From assembly GCF_030732845.1 (NCBI RefSeq), contig NZ_JASHKA010000015.1, positions 1-64,000 of the forward strand: a stretch of 64,000 nt of DNA. The letters run 5' to 3'. This stretch comes from Roseibium sp. MMSF_3544. Lineage in GTDB: Bacteria; Pseudomonadota; Alphaproteobacteria; Rhizobiales; Stappiaceae. The position numbers and the translations under genes were made by a program. Every line of letters starts with the position of its first letter. The stretch's first letter is position 1. A model generated the notes under the pieces. The model ran no database searches. It worked only from the letters and a program-made list of their open reading frames with translations, and was not told the origin of the DNA. Shown here piece after piece: positions 17,005 through 25,547 of this stretch.

Positions 17005-17922
17005 TCAGCGCGCCTTTTCTTCTTTGTACATCGACCACAGGAAGTAGGCGATGAAGGCCAGCATGATCAGGAACAGCACCACGGCGATCGCCGCGCCATA
17101 TCCCATGCGGAAACCGTATTCGGAGAGCGCAACCTCAAACATGTAGAAGCTGAGGACGCGGCTTGCGCCGAACGGGCCGCCATTGGTCATCACCGAAATC
17201 AGGTCGAACGAGCGCAGCGCACCAATGATGGTCACAACGAAAGCGATGAATGTTGCCGGGCGCAACTGCGGCACAATGATGTACCAAAGCATCTTCCAGC
17301 CCTTGGCACCGTCCAGGCGGCCGGCTTCGATCTGTTCCGGATCGACGGCGTTCAGGCCGGTCAGGTAGAGGATCATGCAATAGGCGGTCTGCGGCCAGAG
17401 GCCGGCGACAATAATGCCGACCGTTACCCAGTTCTCGTCACCCAGAACGTTCACAGGGGGTAAGCCGACCGACCCGAGCAGCACATTGAGGATGCCGAAG
17501 GTCGGATCGTAGAACCATGTGAAGACAAGTCCGACGACAACCTGCGAAATCACGAACGGGAAGAAAAACAGCGACTTATAGAGCCGGATACCCGTCACCG
17601 TCTGGTTCAGGAACAGTGCGATGAACAGACCGGCCGGAATGGCGAGCAGATAGAGAAACAGCCAGATAACGTTGTTTTTCAACGACGTATAGAATGCTTC
17701 ATCCCAGTAGAGTTCTTCGTAGTTGTACAGACCGACATACTCCGCCTGTCCGAGACCGTCCCATTCGTAGAGCGACAGGTTGAAGGACTGGAAGATCGGG
17801 AAGATCACGTAAAACAGGAAAAACAGCATACCTGGAGCCAGAAACAGCCACGGTGTGAGTTGTTGCTGGTTTCGGTGCCACCACGAGCTCTGGTGGTCTT
17901 GGGCAACGGACGCTTGGGCCAT
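17005..17922 (-). CDS. Carbohydrate ABC transporter permease (MalF/UgpA type)
   Basis: A 305-residue permease with six predicted membrane helices and the EAA motif (EAGRLDGAKGWKMLWYIIVPQLRPA). The long N-terminal periplasmic loop after the first helix (NLSLYEWDGLGQAEYVGL) is typical of CUT1 MalF-type subunits. It lies 85 bp downstream of the binding-protein gene, behind a strong hairpin. Confidence 0.9.
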   Translation of the reverse strand: MAQASVAQDHQSSWWHRNQQQLTPWLFLAPGMLFFLFYVIFPIFQSFNLSLYEWDGLGQAEYVGLYNYEELYWDEAFYTSLKNNVIWLFLYLLAIPAGLFIALFLNQTVTGIRLYKSLFFFPFVISQVVVGLVFTWFYDPTFGILNVLLGSVGLPPVNVLGDENWVTVGIIVAGLWPQTAYCMILYLTGLNAVDPEQIEAGRLDGAKGWKMLWYIIVPQLRPATFIAFVVTIIGALRSFDLISVMTNGGPFGASRVLSFYMFEVALSEYGFRMGYGAAIAVVLFLIMLAFIAYFLWSMYKEEKAR

Positions 17923-17962
17923 GTTTGCCTCTTCAGGATTGGCTACTGGGACCAGTTAAGGG

Positions 17963-17988
17963 GGACAGGATGCCGAAGCACCCTGTCC
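17963..17988 (-). promoter_or_regulatory. Hairpin between binding-protein and permease genes
   Basis: GGACAGG pairs with CCTGTCC, and within the loop TGC pairs with GCA around CGAA, giving a near-continuous stem. There is no T run, so it is probably an mRNA-stabilising or attenuating element that lets the binding protein be made in excess. Similar hairpins follow the other two complete binding-protein genes. Confidence 0.6.
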
Positions 17989-18007
17989 AGTTCCGTTGGT
18001 TGCGGAA

Positions 18008-19267
18008 CTACTTGTAGATGCGCTCGCGAGCGCGATCGAGGCGAGCCAGAATGTTGTCGAGATTATCCGGCTTGACCATGAACTCCTGCAGACCTTCCAT
18101 GGCGACTTTCGCCATTTCGGCAGGGGCATCGCGGTCGAAGAACTGCGCAACGCCGCCCGGTGAGTTGCTGGAGAGCATCTCGAAGCCTTCCACGAGGAAC
18201 TTGTCGTCATCGACGGAAGACTGGGCATTGACCGGCAACTGGCCAAGGTTCTGACCGTTGTTGATCTGCGTCTGGACGTCCGGAGACACCACAAACCTCA
18301 GGAACTCGCGAGCCGCTTCCTTGTTCTGGGCATTTGCCGGAATGTGGAACGTGTCCGTCGGTGCGTCTTCAGCCTTCTCGATGCCTGGAGTGATCTCGAC
18401 GAACTGGTAGAAGTCGAGTTGATCATCGGTGAGGCCGGCATCGCGCAGCGGTGCCACGGCAAAGTTGCCCATCAGATAGGCTGCAGCGTCGCCCTGAACC
18501 ATGAACGGAAGAGCTTCCTGCCAGCTATACGTCTGGTGGTTGTCAATGAACGCGCCCATGTCGATGAGCTCGCGCCAGTTGGCGAATGTCTTGCGGACTT
18601 CATCCGACTGCCAAGACGCCTTGCCGGTGAGCAGGTCCATGTGGAAGTCGAAGCCGTTGGTGCGCATGTTCAGATAGTCGAACCAGCCACCTGCGGTCCA
18701 GAGGAACTTGGTGCCGATCGTGTAGCACTTCTTGCCGGCATCGATGATCTTCTGGCAGTTGGCCTTTTCTTCTTCCCAGGTCGTCGGCTCGCTCAGACCC
18801 AGTTCGTCGAAGATGTCTTTGCGGTAGTAAACGCCCCACTGATAGTAGGTGTAGGGAACGCCCCACTGTTTGCCGTCAATGGTCATGGCACCCTTGGTCG
18901 ATGCCAGGTTCTCCGCGATTGCCGGCTCCGCCCACAGGTCGGACACGTCTTCAAAGAGACCAGCCTCGACGTAAGGACGCATGCGGTTGGCCGCATACCA
19001 GGTGGCAACGTCCGGTGCATTCGCGGTCAGGAAGTTGCGGATCTGGGTCTTGTAGGCTTCGCGGTCGATCACAGTGGTTTCGATCTCGAGATCAGGGTTC
19101 TTTTCCTGAAACTGCGAAATCATCTGTTCCATCGTGGCCCGTGGCGCCGGGTTGGATGTGTCGAGGAAGATTTTAAGTTCGCCGGTTAGGCCTTCAGCAG
19201 ATGCAGAGCCCATTGAGGCTGCCAGAATGGCAAAAGCCGCAGCGGACGTCTTCAACATGGAACGCAT
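18008..19267 (-). CDS. Extracellular sugar-binding protein of the CUT1 ABC transporter
   Basis: The 419-residue product has a clear signal peptide (MRSMLKTSAAAFAILAASMG, cut near SASA/EG) and the SBP_bac_1 fold: ELKIFLDTSNPAPRATMEQM, NAPDVATWYAANRM, QWGVPYTYYQWGVYYRKDIFDELG and NFAVAPLRDAG. It delivers an oligosaccharide to the two permeases downstream. Neighbouring GH36 and GH42 enzymes point to alpha- or beta-galactosides. The start is preceded by GGGAGGACACC. An IclR regulator gene is divergent. Confidence 0.9.
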   Translation of the reverse strand: MRSMLKTSAAAFAILAASMGSASAEGLTGELKIFLDTSNPAPRATMEQMISQFQEKNPDLEIETTVIDREAYKTQIRNFLTANAPDVATWYAANRMRPYVEAGLFEDVSDLWAEPAIAENLASTKGAMTIDGKQWGVPYTYYQWGVYYRKDIFDELGLSEPTTWEEEKANCQKIIDAGKKCYTIGTKFLWTAGGWFDYLNMRTNGFDFHMDLLTGKASWQSDEVRKTFANWRELIDMGAFIDNHQTYSWQEALPFMVQGDAAAYLMGNFAVAPLRDAGLTDDQLDFYQFVEITPGIEKAEDAPTDTFHIPANAQNKEAAREFLRFVVSPDVQTQINNGQNLGQLPVNAQSSVDDDKFLVEGFEMLSSNSPGGVAQFFDRDAPAEMAKVAMEGLQEFMVKPDNLDNILARLDRARERIYK

Positions 19268-19283
19268 GGTGTCCTCCCTTTTG

Positions 19284-19300
19284 GTTCCATTATGTGAAAC
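19284..19300. promoter_or_regulatory. Candidate IclR operator in the galactoside operon promoter
   Basis: GTTCCATTATGTGAAAC is a 6-5-6 inverted repeat with one mismatch (GTTCCA/TGAAAC) lying 17 bp upstream of the binding-protein start and in the divergent gap to the IclR gene. IclR-family sites often have this form. Not proven. Confidence 0.45.
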
Positions 19301-19385
19301 TTAGTTTTGTATATTGATACTTTGCGGCGATCAGGTTAAGTTGTCAACAGGTTCGGCGCAAAGAAACGGGCCGATGGAGGAAAAT

Positions 19386-20174
19386 ATGAACAAACAGGCG
19401 AGCCCGACGAGCAGCGACGGGACCGTCGGCAAAGCGCTCGACGTGCTCGACAAGGTCGCGGCGGTCGGGCGGCCCGTCCGGTTTACCGAGCTGTTGTCCG
19501 ACAGCGTTCATCCCAAGGCGACGCTCTACCGTCTGCTGCAGACGCTGGTGAGCCAGGGCATGCTGGCCTATGACGAAAACCAGCAGACCTATTCACTCGG
19601 GATCCGCCTCGTTCGCCTCGCCCACGCTGCCTGGCGCCAGAGTTCCATAGCGCCAATCGCGCGCCCGTTTGTCAGAACGCTTGCCGAAGCCGTTGGCGAG
19701 ACTGTTCACCTGGCGCAGCTGGATGGCGGCCAGGTCCTTTACGTGGACAAACGAAACGCCATCAATCCCATCGACATGTATTCCCAGGCCGGAAAGATCG
19801 GCCCTGGTTATTGTACCGGTGTCGGCAAGGCTTTGCTGGCATTTCTGGAGCCGGCCGACCTCGATGAAGCGATCAAGAAGCAGTCGTTCTACCGGTACAC
19901 GCCTTCGACGCTGGCGAGTGAGGATGCGCTGAGGGCGGATCTGGAAGACATACGCAAGGAAGGCGTGGCGTTCGACCGGGAGGAGCATGAACCTGGAATC
20001 GTTTGCATCGCTGCTCCGGTGCTGTCTTCCAAAGGACGGCCGATCGGTGCGCTTTCCGTCACAACATCAACGTCCCGCAAGACACTGGAAAAGTTGTCTG
20101 AAGTGCGCCCCGTGCTTTTGAAGACGGCCTCCGAAATTGCGGCTGCCGTGGAGGATTGGCAGTTCCCTGCCTGA
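19386..20174 (+). CDS. IclR-family transcriptional regulator
   Basis: The 262-residue protein has an N-terminal winged helix (GKALDVLDKVAAVGRPVRFTEL and KATLYRLLQTLVSQGML) and the C-terminal IclR effector domain (TVHLAQLDGGQVLYVDKR, PGYCTGVGKALLAFL, GIVCIAAPVLSSKGRPIGALSV). It is divergent from the galactoside transporter operon and upstream of its ATPase gene, so it most likely controls that locus. The ATG at 19386 has GGAGG five bases upstream; an in-frame ATG at 19374 has no such site. Confidence 0.88.
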   Translation: MNKQASPTSSDGTVGKALDVLDKVAAVGRPVRFTELLSDSVHPKATLYRLLQTLVSQGMLAYDENQQTYSLGIRLVRLAHAAWRQSSIAPIARPFVRTLAEAVGETVHLAQLDGGQVLYVDKRNAINPIDMYSQAGKIGPGYCTGVGKALLAFLEPADLDEAIKKQSFYRYTPSTLASEDALRADLEDIRKEGVAFDREEHEPGIVCIAAPVLSSKGRPIGALSVTTSTSRKTLEKLSEVRPVLLKTASEIAAAVEDWQFPA

Positions 20175-20199
20175 GAAAATTTAAGGGAGAAGAAAATAA

Positions 20200-21261
20200 A
20201 TGTCTGGCGTCACTCTGACCAAAGCCGTGAAGAAATATGCCGACTTGCAAGTGATCCACGGCGTGGACCTTCAGATCGACCATGGCGAATTCTGTGTTTT
20301 TGTCGGTCCGTCCGGCTGTGGCAAGTCTACGCTGCTGCGCATGATCGCCGGGCTTGAGGAAACAACCACCGGGCAAATTCAGATCGGCGGGCGGGACGTC
20401 ACCAGGCTTGACCCTTCCGAGCGGGGCGTCGCGATGGTGTTCCAGACCTATGCGCTCTATCCGCATATGTCGGTTGAAGAGAATATGGGCTTCGGGCTGA
20501 AGATGAACGGCCACCCGAAGGCGGAGATCGCCGAGAAAGTGGGTGAAGCCAGCCGGATCCTGAAGCTCGACCCGTACCTGAAGCGTAAACCGAAAGCCCT
20601 TTCCGGCGGCCAGCGTCAGCGTGTTGCCATCGGTCGCGCGATCGTTCGGGGACCGGAAGTGTTTCTTTTCGACGAGCCGCTCTCCAACCTCGACGCAGAG
20701 CTTCGTGTCGACATGCGCGTTGAGATCGCCCGGCTCCACAAGGACATCGGCGCAACCATGATCTACGTCACCCACGACCAGGTCGAGGCGATGACGCTGG
20801 CGGACAAGATCGTGGTGCTGCGCGCCGGCAAGATCGAACAGGTCGGTTCGCCGATGCAGCTTTACTCCGATCCCGACAACAAGTTCGTAGCCGGGTTCAT
20901 CGGTTCACCGAGCATGAATTTCATTGAAGGCGTTGCTGCCGAAGGAGGCGTCCACGTGCCGGCCTTCGGCGACATGACCGTGCCCACTTCCGTCTCTTTG
21001 CCTGACAAGGGAAAGAAAGTGCTCGTGGGTCTTCGGCCTCAACACCTGAAGATAGCCGAAAGCTCCGAAGGCGCGACAGTCGATCTGTGTGAACAACTCG
21101 GCGGTGTTGCCTATTCCTACCTGATTTGTCCGACGGGCGAGCGCATCATTGCCGAGACCAAGGGCGAGGATGCACCGGTCTCCGATGGCCACGTCCAGAT
21201 TACATTCGATCCGTCCTCGGCCATGTTCTTCGATGCTGAGACGGAAGAGCGCTTGCGGTGA
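20200..21261 (+). CDS. Sugar ABC transporter ATP-binding protein (UgpC/MsmK type)
   Basis: A 353-residue ATPase with Walker [12 protein letters not shown], signature [15 protein letters not shown], Walker [13 protein letters not shown] and the H-loop YVTHD, followed by the C-terminal MOI/TOBE domain (KKVLVGLRPQHLKIAE). It energises CUT1 importers and, in this family, is often shared among several. It follows the IclR gene by 25 bp on the same strand, away from its permeases, and is the likely partner of the 16155-19267 transporter. Confidence 0.92.
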   Translation: MSGVTLTKAVKKYADLQVIHGVDLQIDHGEFCVFVGPSGCGKSTLLRMIAGLEETTTGQIQIGGRDVTRLDPSERGVAMVFQTYALYPHMSVEENMGFGLKMNGHPKAEIAEKVGEASRILKLDPYLKRKPKALSGGQRQRVAIGRAIVRGPEVFLFDEPLSNLDAELRVDMRVEIARLHKDIGATMIYVTHDQVEAMTLADKIVVLRAGKIEQVGSPMQLYSDPDNKFVAGFIGSPSMNFIEGVAAEGGVHVPAFGDMTVPTSVSLPDKGKKVLVGLRPQHLKIAESSEGATVDLCEQLGGVAYSYLICPTGERIIAETKGEDAPVSDGHVQITFDPSSAMFFDAETEERLR

Positions 21262-21328
21262 AGTCAGATGGCTCGCGTCGCTGGGTCTGAGACTGCGCGG
21301 GCATCTGTTTCATTTTTGGGTCTGTGAC

Positions 21329-23674
21329 CTAGGTCCGGCCAGGCGCTGCAATCGGGTTTTGAACGGAGAATGTTTCCAGGAACATGTCGGCAGACATTGG
21401 CCGCGCAAGGCCAAAACCTTGCAGAATATCGCAGCCGATCGCCGTCAACGCCTCGATTTGCGATTGCGTTTCCGCGCCCTCGGCGATGACCTCGACGTTC
21501 AGTGTCCGCGCAATGTCGACAATCGATTGAACAAGTCTGCTCATTGTGGCGTCGCTGTCGACATTTGCGGTGAGCGTCCTGTCGATCTTCAGGCGCTTGG
21601 GACGAATGTTCACAAGACTGGCTATCGATGCGTAGCCGCTGCCGAAGTCATCGATCTCGATTTCCACGTCGAGGTTGCGCAACTGCCGCAGCGTTTGGCG
21701 GATCTGTTCGTTCGTGTCGTCCAGATAGGTGGATTCAATCAGCTCAAACGAAAGAGAAGGGACTTTGTCCTTAAAGCCTGCAATTGACAGCAGCAATCCG
21801 GGATCTGCCAATCGGCCGGACGACACATTCACCGCCAGCCGCGGAAGCACGAGCCCTGCATCACGCCACATGCCAGCCGCCGATAGGGACTTTACCAGGA
21901 CTTGCCGGTCGATTTCCGCGACACAGTTCATGTCCTCCGCATATTGCAGAAAGTCTCCCGGTGCTAAAATTCCCCGAACAGGATGGTGCCACCGCACCAA
22001 GGCTTCCGCCCCGGCCAGCTGGAGGCTTCCGGCAAAAAACTGAGGCTGAAAGAAAGGAACGAAGGACCCGTCTTCTTCGAGTGCCCGTTGAATTTCTTCC
22101 TTGGTTTGGCGGACGTAGGCGGCCTGAACGCGCATCTGATCACTGTAAAGCTCGAACCGGTTCTTGCCGGAATGCTTTGCTTGATAAAGCGCGTGATCGG
22201 CGTTCCTGAGCAATTGCGAGGCGTCGGGTGTGCTTTCGTCCAGCAAGGCTATGCCGACGCTGACCCCGACGCTGAACGAACTGCCTTCGACAAAGACGGG
22301 GCGCGCGAGTTGGGCGATGAGCTGCTCGCTGAATGCAATCGACCTCTCCGCGGAGGCATTGTCCTGAAGTATTGCAACGAATTCATCGCCGCCAATCCGG
22401 GCGATGAAATCACCTTCCTCCGACAGGTCCCGGAGCAGATCCGCAACCAGGCGCAGGACCGTATCGCCCGCGGCGTGGCCGAGCATGTCATTTACGTCTT
22501 TGAAATGGTCGAGATCGATGTGCAGAAAAGAGGTGGTGCCGTCTTTCGCCGAATTCTCACAGAACTTTTCCGTGAAAACCTGCTCCATGTATCTGCGATT
22601 AGGCAGGCAGGTCAGACTGTCGTGCAACGCAGTGTGCTCAACGTTCCGTTTGGCGTTCAAGAGCTCCTGATTCCGCTTCTCAAGCTCGGTTTTCGTCTCG
22701 ATCAGATCGGTAACGTCGGAATTGGTTCCGACGATCCGAATGGGAGCAGAGGTTGAGTCCCTGACGACCTTTCCGCGCGAGCGCCACCATCGCCAGGATC
22801 CGTCCCTGTGCCGCATTCGGTAGGTGACGTTATATGGGCTGTCGTTCAGGAGGAGCTTTTCATAGTACTCCAGAACGCCGTCGATATCTTCCGGATGAAC
22901 CCGGCTCTGCCACCATTCGAAGTCGGAGGGCGGATCGTCGTATTGTTCTCCCAGAAGCTTGAAGTTCTGGTCGGAGAAATAGACCCGTCCGGTGACGTTA
23001 TCGAGGTCCCAAACTCCGTCATAAGCTGCGTGGATCGCAAGATCGTAGCGTTCGTTGGCTTCGCGGGCTTCCTCGACGGCGCGCGACAGCTTGTCATTTA
23101 TCTCTTCAAGTTGTCCGGAGACTTGACCGCGATCCTCCCGGTCCATGGAGAACCCGAGCAGCTCCGCGATCGAGGCGGTAAACGCGATTTCATCCGGTGA
23201 CCATTCACGGCGAACATCTACGGTTTCAACACAAACGACGCCGCGAGGGCCCCCGGCAGACCGGATTTGTGCGTCGAGCATGGATAGAATGCGATTGGGT
23301 CTCAAATAATGTTCGGTAAATTCCGACGTGCGCGGATCCTGATCAGCGTCGTTTGCCGCGATAACCCGCTCGGTCAGGACTGCTTCGAAATATTTCGGGA
23401 AGTCCTCTACCGACAGTTTGAGATCCGAAACATGCCGATCTTCATCGGCCAGATAAAGGGCGATACAGTCGATTGCTTTCTTATCGGGCGTTACCGACCA
23501 GGCACTCACGCGTTGAGCCCGCAGCTGTTTTGCGGTTTCTTTCGTGACAATACGCGTGAACTCCGCGCTGGTGCTTTTGTCACCCGTATAGATGCGCATC
23601 AGTTCGTCGAGAGAAGCATTGAAATTGCGGATTCTTGAAAGAACGTCCGTGTTTTCGTTGTTCTGCAAGTGCAT
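21329..23674 (-). CDS. GAF-PAS-GGDEF-EAL cyclic-di-GMP turnover protein
   Basis: The 781-residue cytoplasmic protein has an N-terminal GAF-like sensor (about 15-180), a short coiled coil, a PAS_3 domain (about 210-325, with YRMRHRDGSWRWW), a GGDEF domain with intact GGDEF, and an EAL domain with EALVRW, LAVNVS, IDDFGSGYAS and AEGAE. Both catalytic motifs look intact. The RxxD inhibitory site before GGDEF is absent (EEGD there). No membrane segments are seen, so sensing is cytosolic. It is convergent with the ATPase gene and stands alone. Confidence 0.93.
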   Translation of the reverse strand: MHLQNNENTDVLSRIRNFNASLDELMRIYTGDKSTSAEFTRIVTKETAKQLRAQRVSAWSVTPDKKAIDCIALYLADEDRHVSDLKLSVEDFPKYFEAVLTERVIAANDADQDPRTSEFTEHYLRPNRILSMLDAQIRSAGGPRGVVCVETVDVRREWSPDEIAFTASIAELLGFSMDREDRGQVSGQLEEINDKLSRAVEEAREANERYDLAIHAAYDGVWDLDNVTGRVYFSDQNFKLLGEQYDDPPSDFEWWQSRVHPEDIDGVLEYYEKLLLNDSPYNVTYRMRHRDGSWRWWRSRGKVVRDSTSAPIRIVGTNSDVTDLIETKTELEKRNQELLNAKRNVEHTALHDSLTCLPNRRYMEQVFTEKFCENSAKDGTTSFLHIDLDHFKDVNDMLGHAAGDTVLRLVADLLRDLSEEGDFIARIGGDEFVAILQDNASAERSIAFSEQLIAQLARPVFVEGSSFSVGVSVGIALLDESTPDASQLLRNADHALYQAKHSGKNRFELYSDQMRVQAAYVRQTKEEIQRALEEDGSFVPFFQPQFFAGSLQLAGAEALVRWHHPVRGILAPGDFLQYAEDMNCVAEIDRQVLVKSLSAAGMWRDAGLVLPRLAVNVSSGRLADPGLLLSIAGFKDKVPSLSFELIESTYLDDTNEQIRQTLRQLRNLDVEIEIDDFGSGYASIASLVNIRPKRLKIDRTLTANVDSDATMSRLVQSIVDIARTLNVEVIAEGAETQSQIEALTAIGCDILQGFGLARPMSADMFLETFSVQNPIAAPGRT

Positions 23675-24094
23675 CGAATACTCCGCAACCGATCCGGTCC
23701 CCCAGCGTAATCTAACGGGATCGAGCTGAAAGACTATTAAGCCGGCTGTTCACAGATTCCGTGAAGATTTTCGTTCAAAATTTCTTTAATGCGCACGAAT
23801 TAAACTATAAGTCATCATGCGTTGAATTCGCCGCCAGCTGGTTGCATGTCGACGATGAAAGTACTTATCGAAAGTTGCCTTTGTGCCGCCTAGCCGTCAG
23901 CGAAAGTCTGGCGCCGTCATCCAAATGAAGTCTCCTGCCCGGATTTGCAGGCAGGCATTCCCGCCGACTGGGCACTTCAAGGGCCCCTCGACATGGCGAT
24001 CCGACATACCGGTCGTCGGGGTTTCGCATGGAGTTTTGGCATGCGAGCCGGTGAGGGGGTGAATTCCGATCCCCGTACCGAGAGCATTCTGATG
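23675..24094. other. Intergenic region upstream of the Liv-type operon
   Basis: This 420-bp stretch between divergent genes starts with an AT-rich segment (23740-23815) likely to hold the promoter of the diguanylate cyclase gene. The rest shows no supported gene. The operator/promoter at its right end is listed separately. Confidence 0.5.
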
Positions 24095-24122
24095 TTGACA
24101 TGAATACTGATTCAGGTTTCAT
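24095..24122 (+). promoter_or_regulatory. TetR-type operator and promoter of the Liv-type operon
   Basis: TTGACA at 24095-24100 forms a good -35 box. It runs into ATGAATACTGATTCAG and GTTTCAT (24100-24122). The core ATGAAT-N4-ATTCA is palindromic. The same 23 bases, with one mismatch, lie just upstream of the TetR gene at 40178-40200. Binding here would cover the -35/-10 spacer and repress the operon. Confidence 0.65.
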
Positions 24123-24216
24123 ATATGGATCAGTGCCGGGCGGATTGAAGGCGTTTTCTGGCTGCGAAGGCAGGCGGCCTTCGACCCCGCTTATGCGCAC
24201 ACTGGGAGGAGTTATG

Positions 24217-25416
24217 ATGACCAAACGCGTTTTCCGCCGGGCCGTGCCGTTTCTGGCAAGCCTGGGTCTTGCTGTGGCAGGAGCTGCCGGCGCTCTTGCT
24301 GAAGACATCAAGATTGCTCATGTCTACGGCAAGACCGGCCCGTTCGAAGCCTATGCCAAGCAGTCCCATACGGGCCTGATGATGGGACTTGAATATGCGA
24401 CCGACGGCACGATGGAAATCGACGGCCGCAAGATTGTGGTCATCGAGAAGGATACGCAGCTCAAGCCCGACATTGGAAAGGCCGCGCTCGCCGAAGCCTA
24501 TGGCGACGACGAGGTCGATATCGCCGTCGGGCCCGTTTCCTCTGGCGTGGCGCTTGCGATGCTGCCGGTTGCCGAGGAATACGAGAAACTGCTCATTGTA
24601 GAGCCTGCCGTCGCCGATTCCATCACCGGGTCCAACTGGAACCGATATGTGTTCCGCACCTCACGCAACTCCTCCCAGGACGCGATCGCCAATGCCGTGG
24701 CGCTCGGCCAGGAAGGGGTTTCGATTGCAACACTGGCACAGGACTATGCTTTCGGTCGGGATGGTGTTGCAGCCTTCAAGGAAGCCCTTGAAGGAACCGG
24801 TGCCAAGCTCGTCTTTGAGGAATATGCGCCGACCGATACCAAGGATTTCACCGCCAACGCACAGCGTATCTTCGATGCTCTGAAAGATGAGCCGGGCCGA
24901 AAGTTCCTGTTCGTCATCTGGGCAGGTGGCGGCAATCCGATCAGTAAGATCCAGGCAATGGAGCCGGAGCGGTTCGGGGTCGAGATCGCGACCGGCGGCA
25001 ACATTCTGGCGGCGATGAAGGCCTACAAGGAATTGCCGGGCATGGAAGGCGCGACCTACTACTACTACGAGATCCCGAAAAATCCGGTGAATGACTGGCT
25101 GGTTTCCGAGCATCAGAAACGTTTCGATGCACCGCCTGATTTCTTTACCGCTGGCGGCATGTCCGCGGGCATCGCGATTGTCGACGCCATTCGCAAGGCT
25201 GGTTCGACCGACACGGAAGAGCTGATCGCTGCGATGGAAGGCATGGAGTTCGAGACGCCGAAGGGCAAGATGGTATTCCGTGCCGAAGATCACCAGGCGC
25301 TTCAACCCATGTATCACTTTAAGATCAAGGTTGATCCGGACGTGGAATGGGGCATTCCGGAATTGGTCCGCGAACTGAAGATCGAGGACATGAACATCCC
25401 GATCCGCAATCAGTAA
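24217..25416 (+). CDS. Branched-chain-amino-acid-type ABC substrate-binding protein
   Basis: The 399-residue product has a signal peptide (MTKRVFRRAVPFLASLGLAV, cut near ALA/ED) and the Peripla_BP_6 fold: IKIAHVYGKTGPFEAYAKQS, VAVGPVSSGVALAMLPVAEEY-type segments and LAQDYAFGRDGVAAF. This class binds amino acids, but relatives take aromatic acids, amides or short acids. Shared regulation with a CoA ligase operon suggests an organic acid; this is inference. ATG 24217 sits seven bases after GGAGG; ATG 24214 is the alternative. Confidence 0.85.
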   Translation: MTKRVFRRAVPFLASLGLAVAGAAGALAEDIKIAHVYGKTGPFEAYAKQSHTGLMMGLEYATDGTMEIDGRKIVVIEKDTQLKPDIGKAALAEAYGDDEVDIAVGPVSSGVALAMLPVAEEYEKLLIVEPAVADSITGSNWNRYVFRTSRNSSQDAIANAVALGQEGVSIATLAQDYAFGRDGVAAFKEALEGTGAKLVFEEYAPTDTKDFTANAQRIFDALKDEPGRKFLFVIWAGGGNPISKIQAMEPERFGVEIATGGNILAAMKAYKELPGMEGATYYYYEIPKNPVNDWLVSEHQKRFDAPPDFFTAGGMSAGIAIVDAIRKAGSTDTEELIAAMEGMEFETPKGKMVFRAEDHQALQPMYHFKIKVDPDVEWGIPELVRELKIEDMNIPIRNQ

Positions 25417-25476
25417 TCCTGGTGGTGTGTGCCACGGTTGGTGAGCGCGCACCTCTTCCGGAAAATCTGTAAGATC

Positions 25477-25507
25477 GCCCGGCCGGCTGAATGCTGACCG
25501 GCCGGGC
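25477..25507 (+). promoter_or_regulatory. Hairpin between binding-protein and LivG genes
   Basis: GCCCGGCCGG and CCGGCCGGGC form a perfect 10-bp stem with an 11-base loop, without a T run. It follows the binding-protein stop by 60 bp. It probably allows partial termination or 3' end protection, giving more binding protein than transporter. Confidence 0.7.
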
Positions 25508-25547
25508 AGTCCATGCCCGAAGCCTCAAACCAACAGGATGGCAGGCT

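Noticed and set aside
15975..17054. Plus-strand open frame of about 359 codons opposite the alpha-galactosidase/permease genes
   Set aside because: Low-complexity charged sequence antisense to well-supported genes.
25491..25547. LivG-type gene starting at ATG 25491
   Set aside because: That ATG lies in the loop of a strong hairpin. GTG 25548 gives the normal N-terminus.
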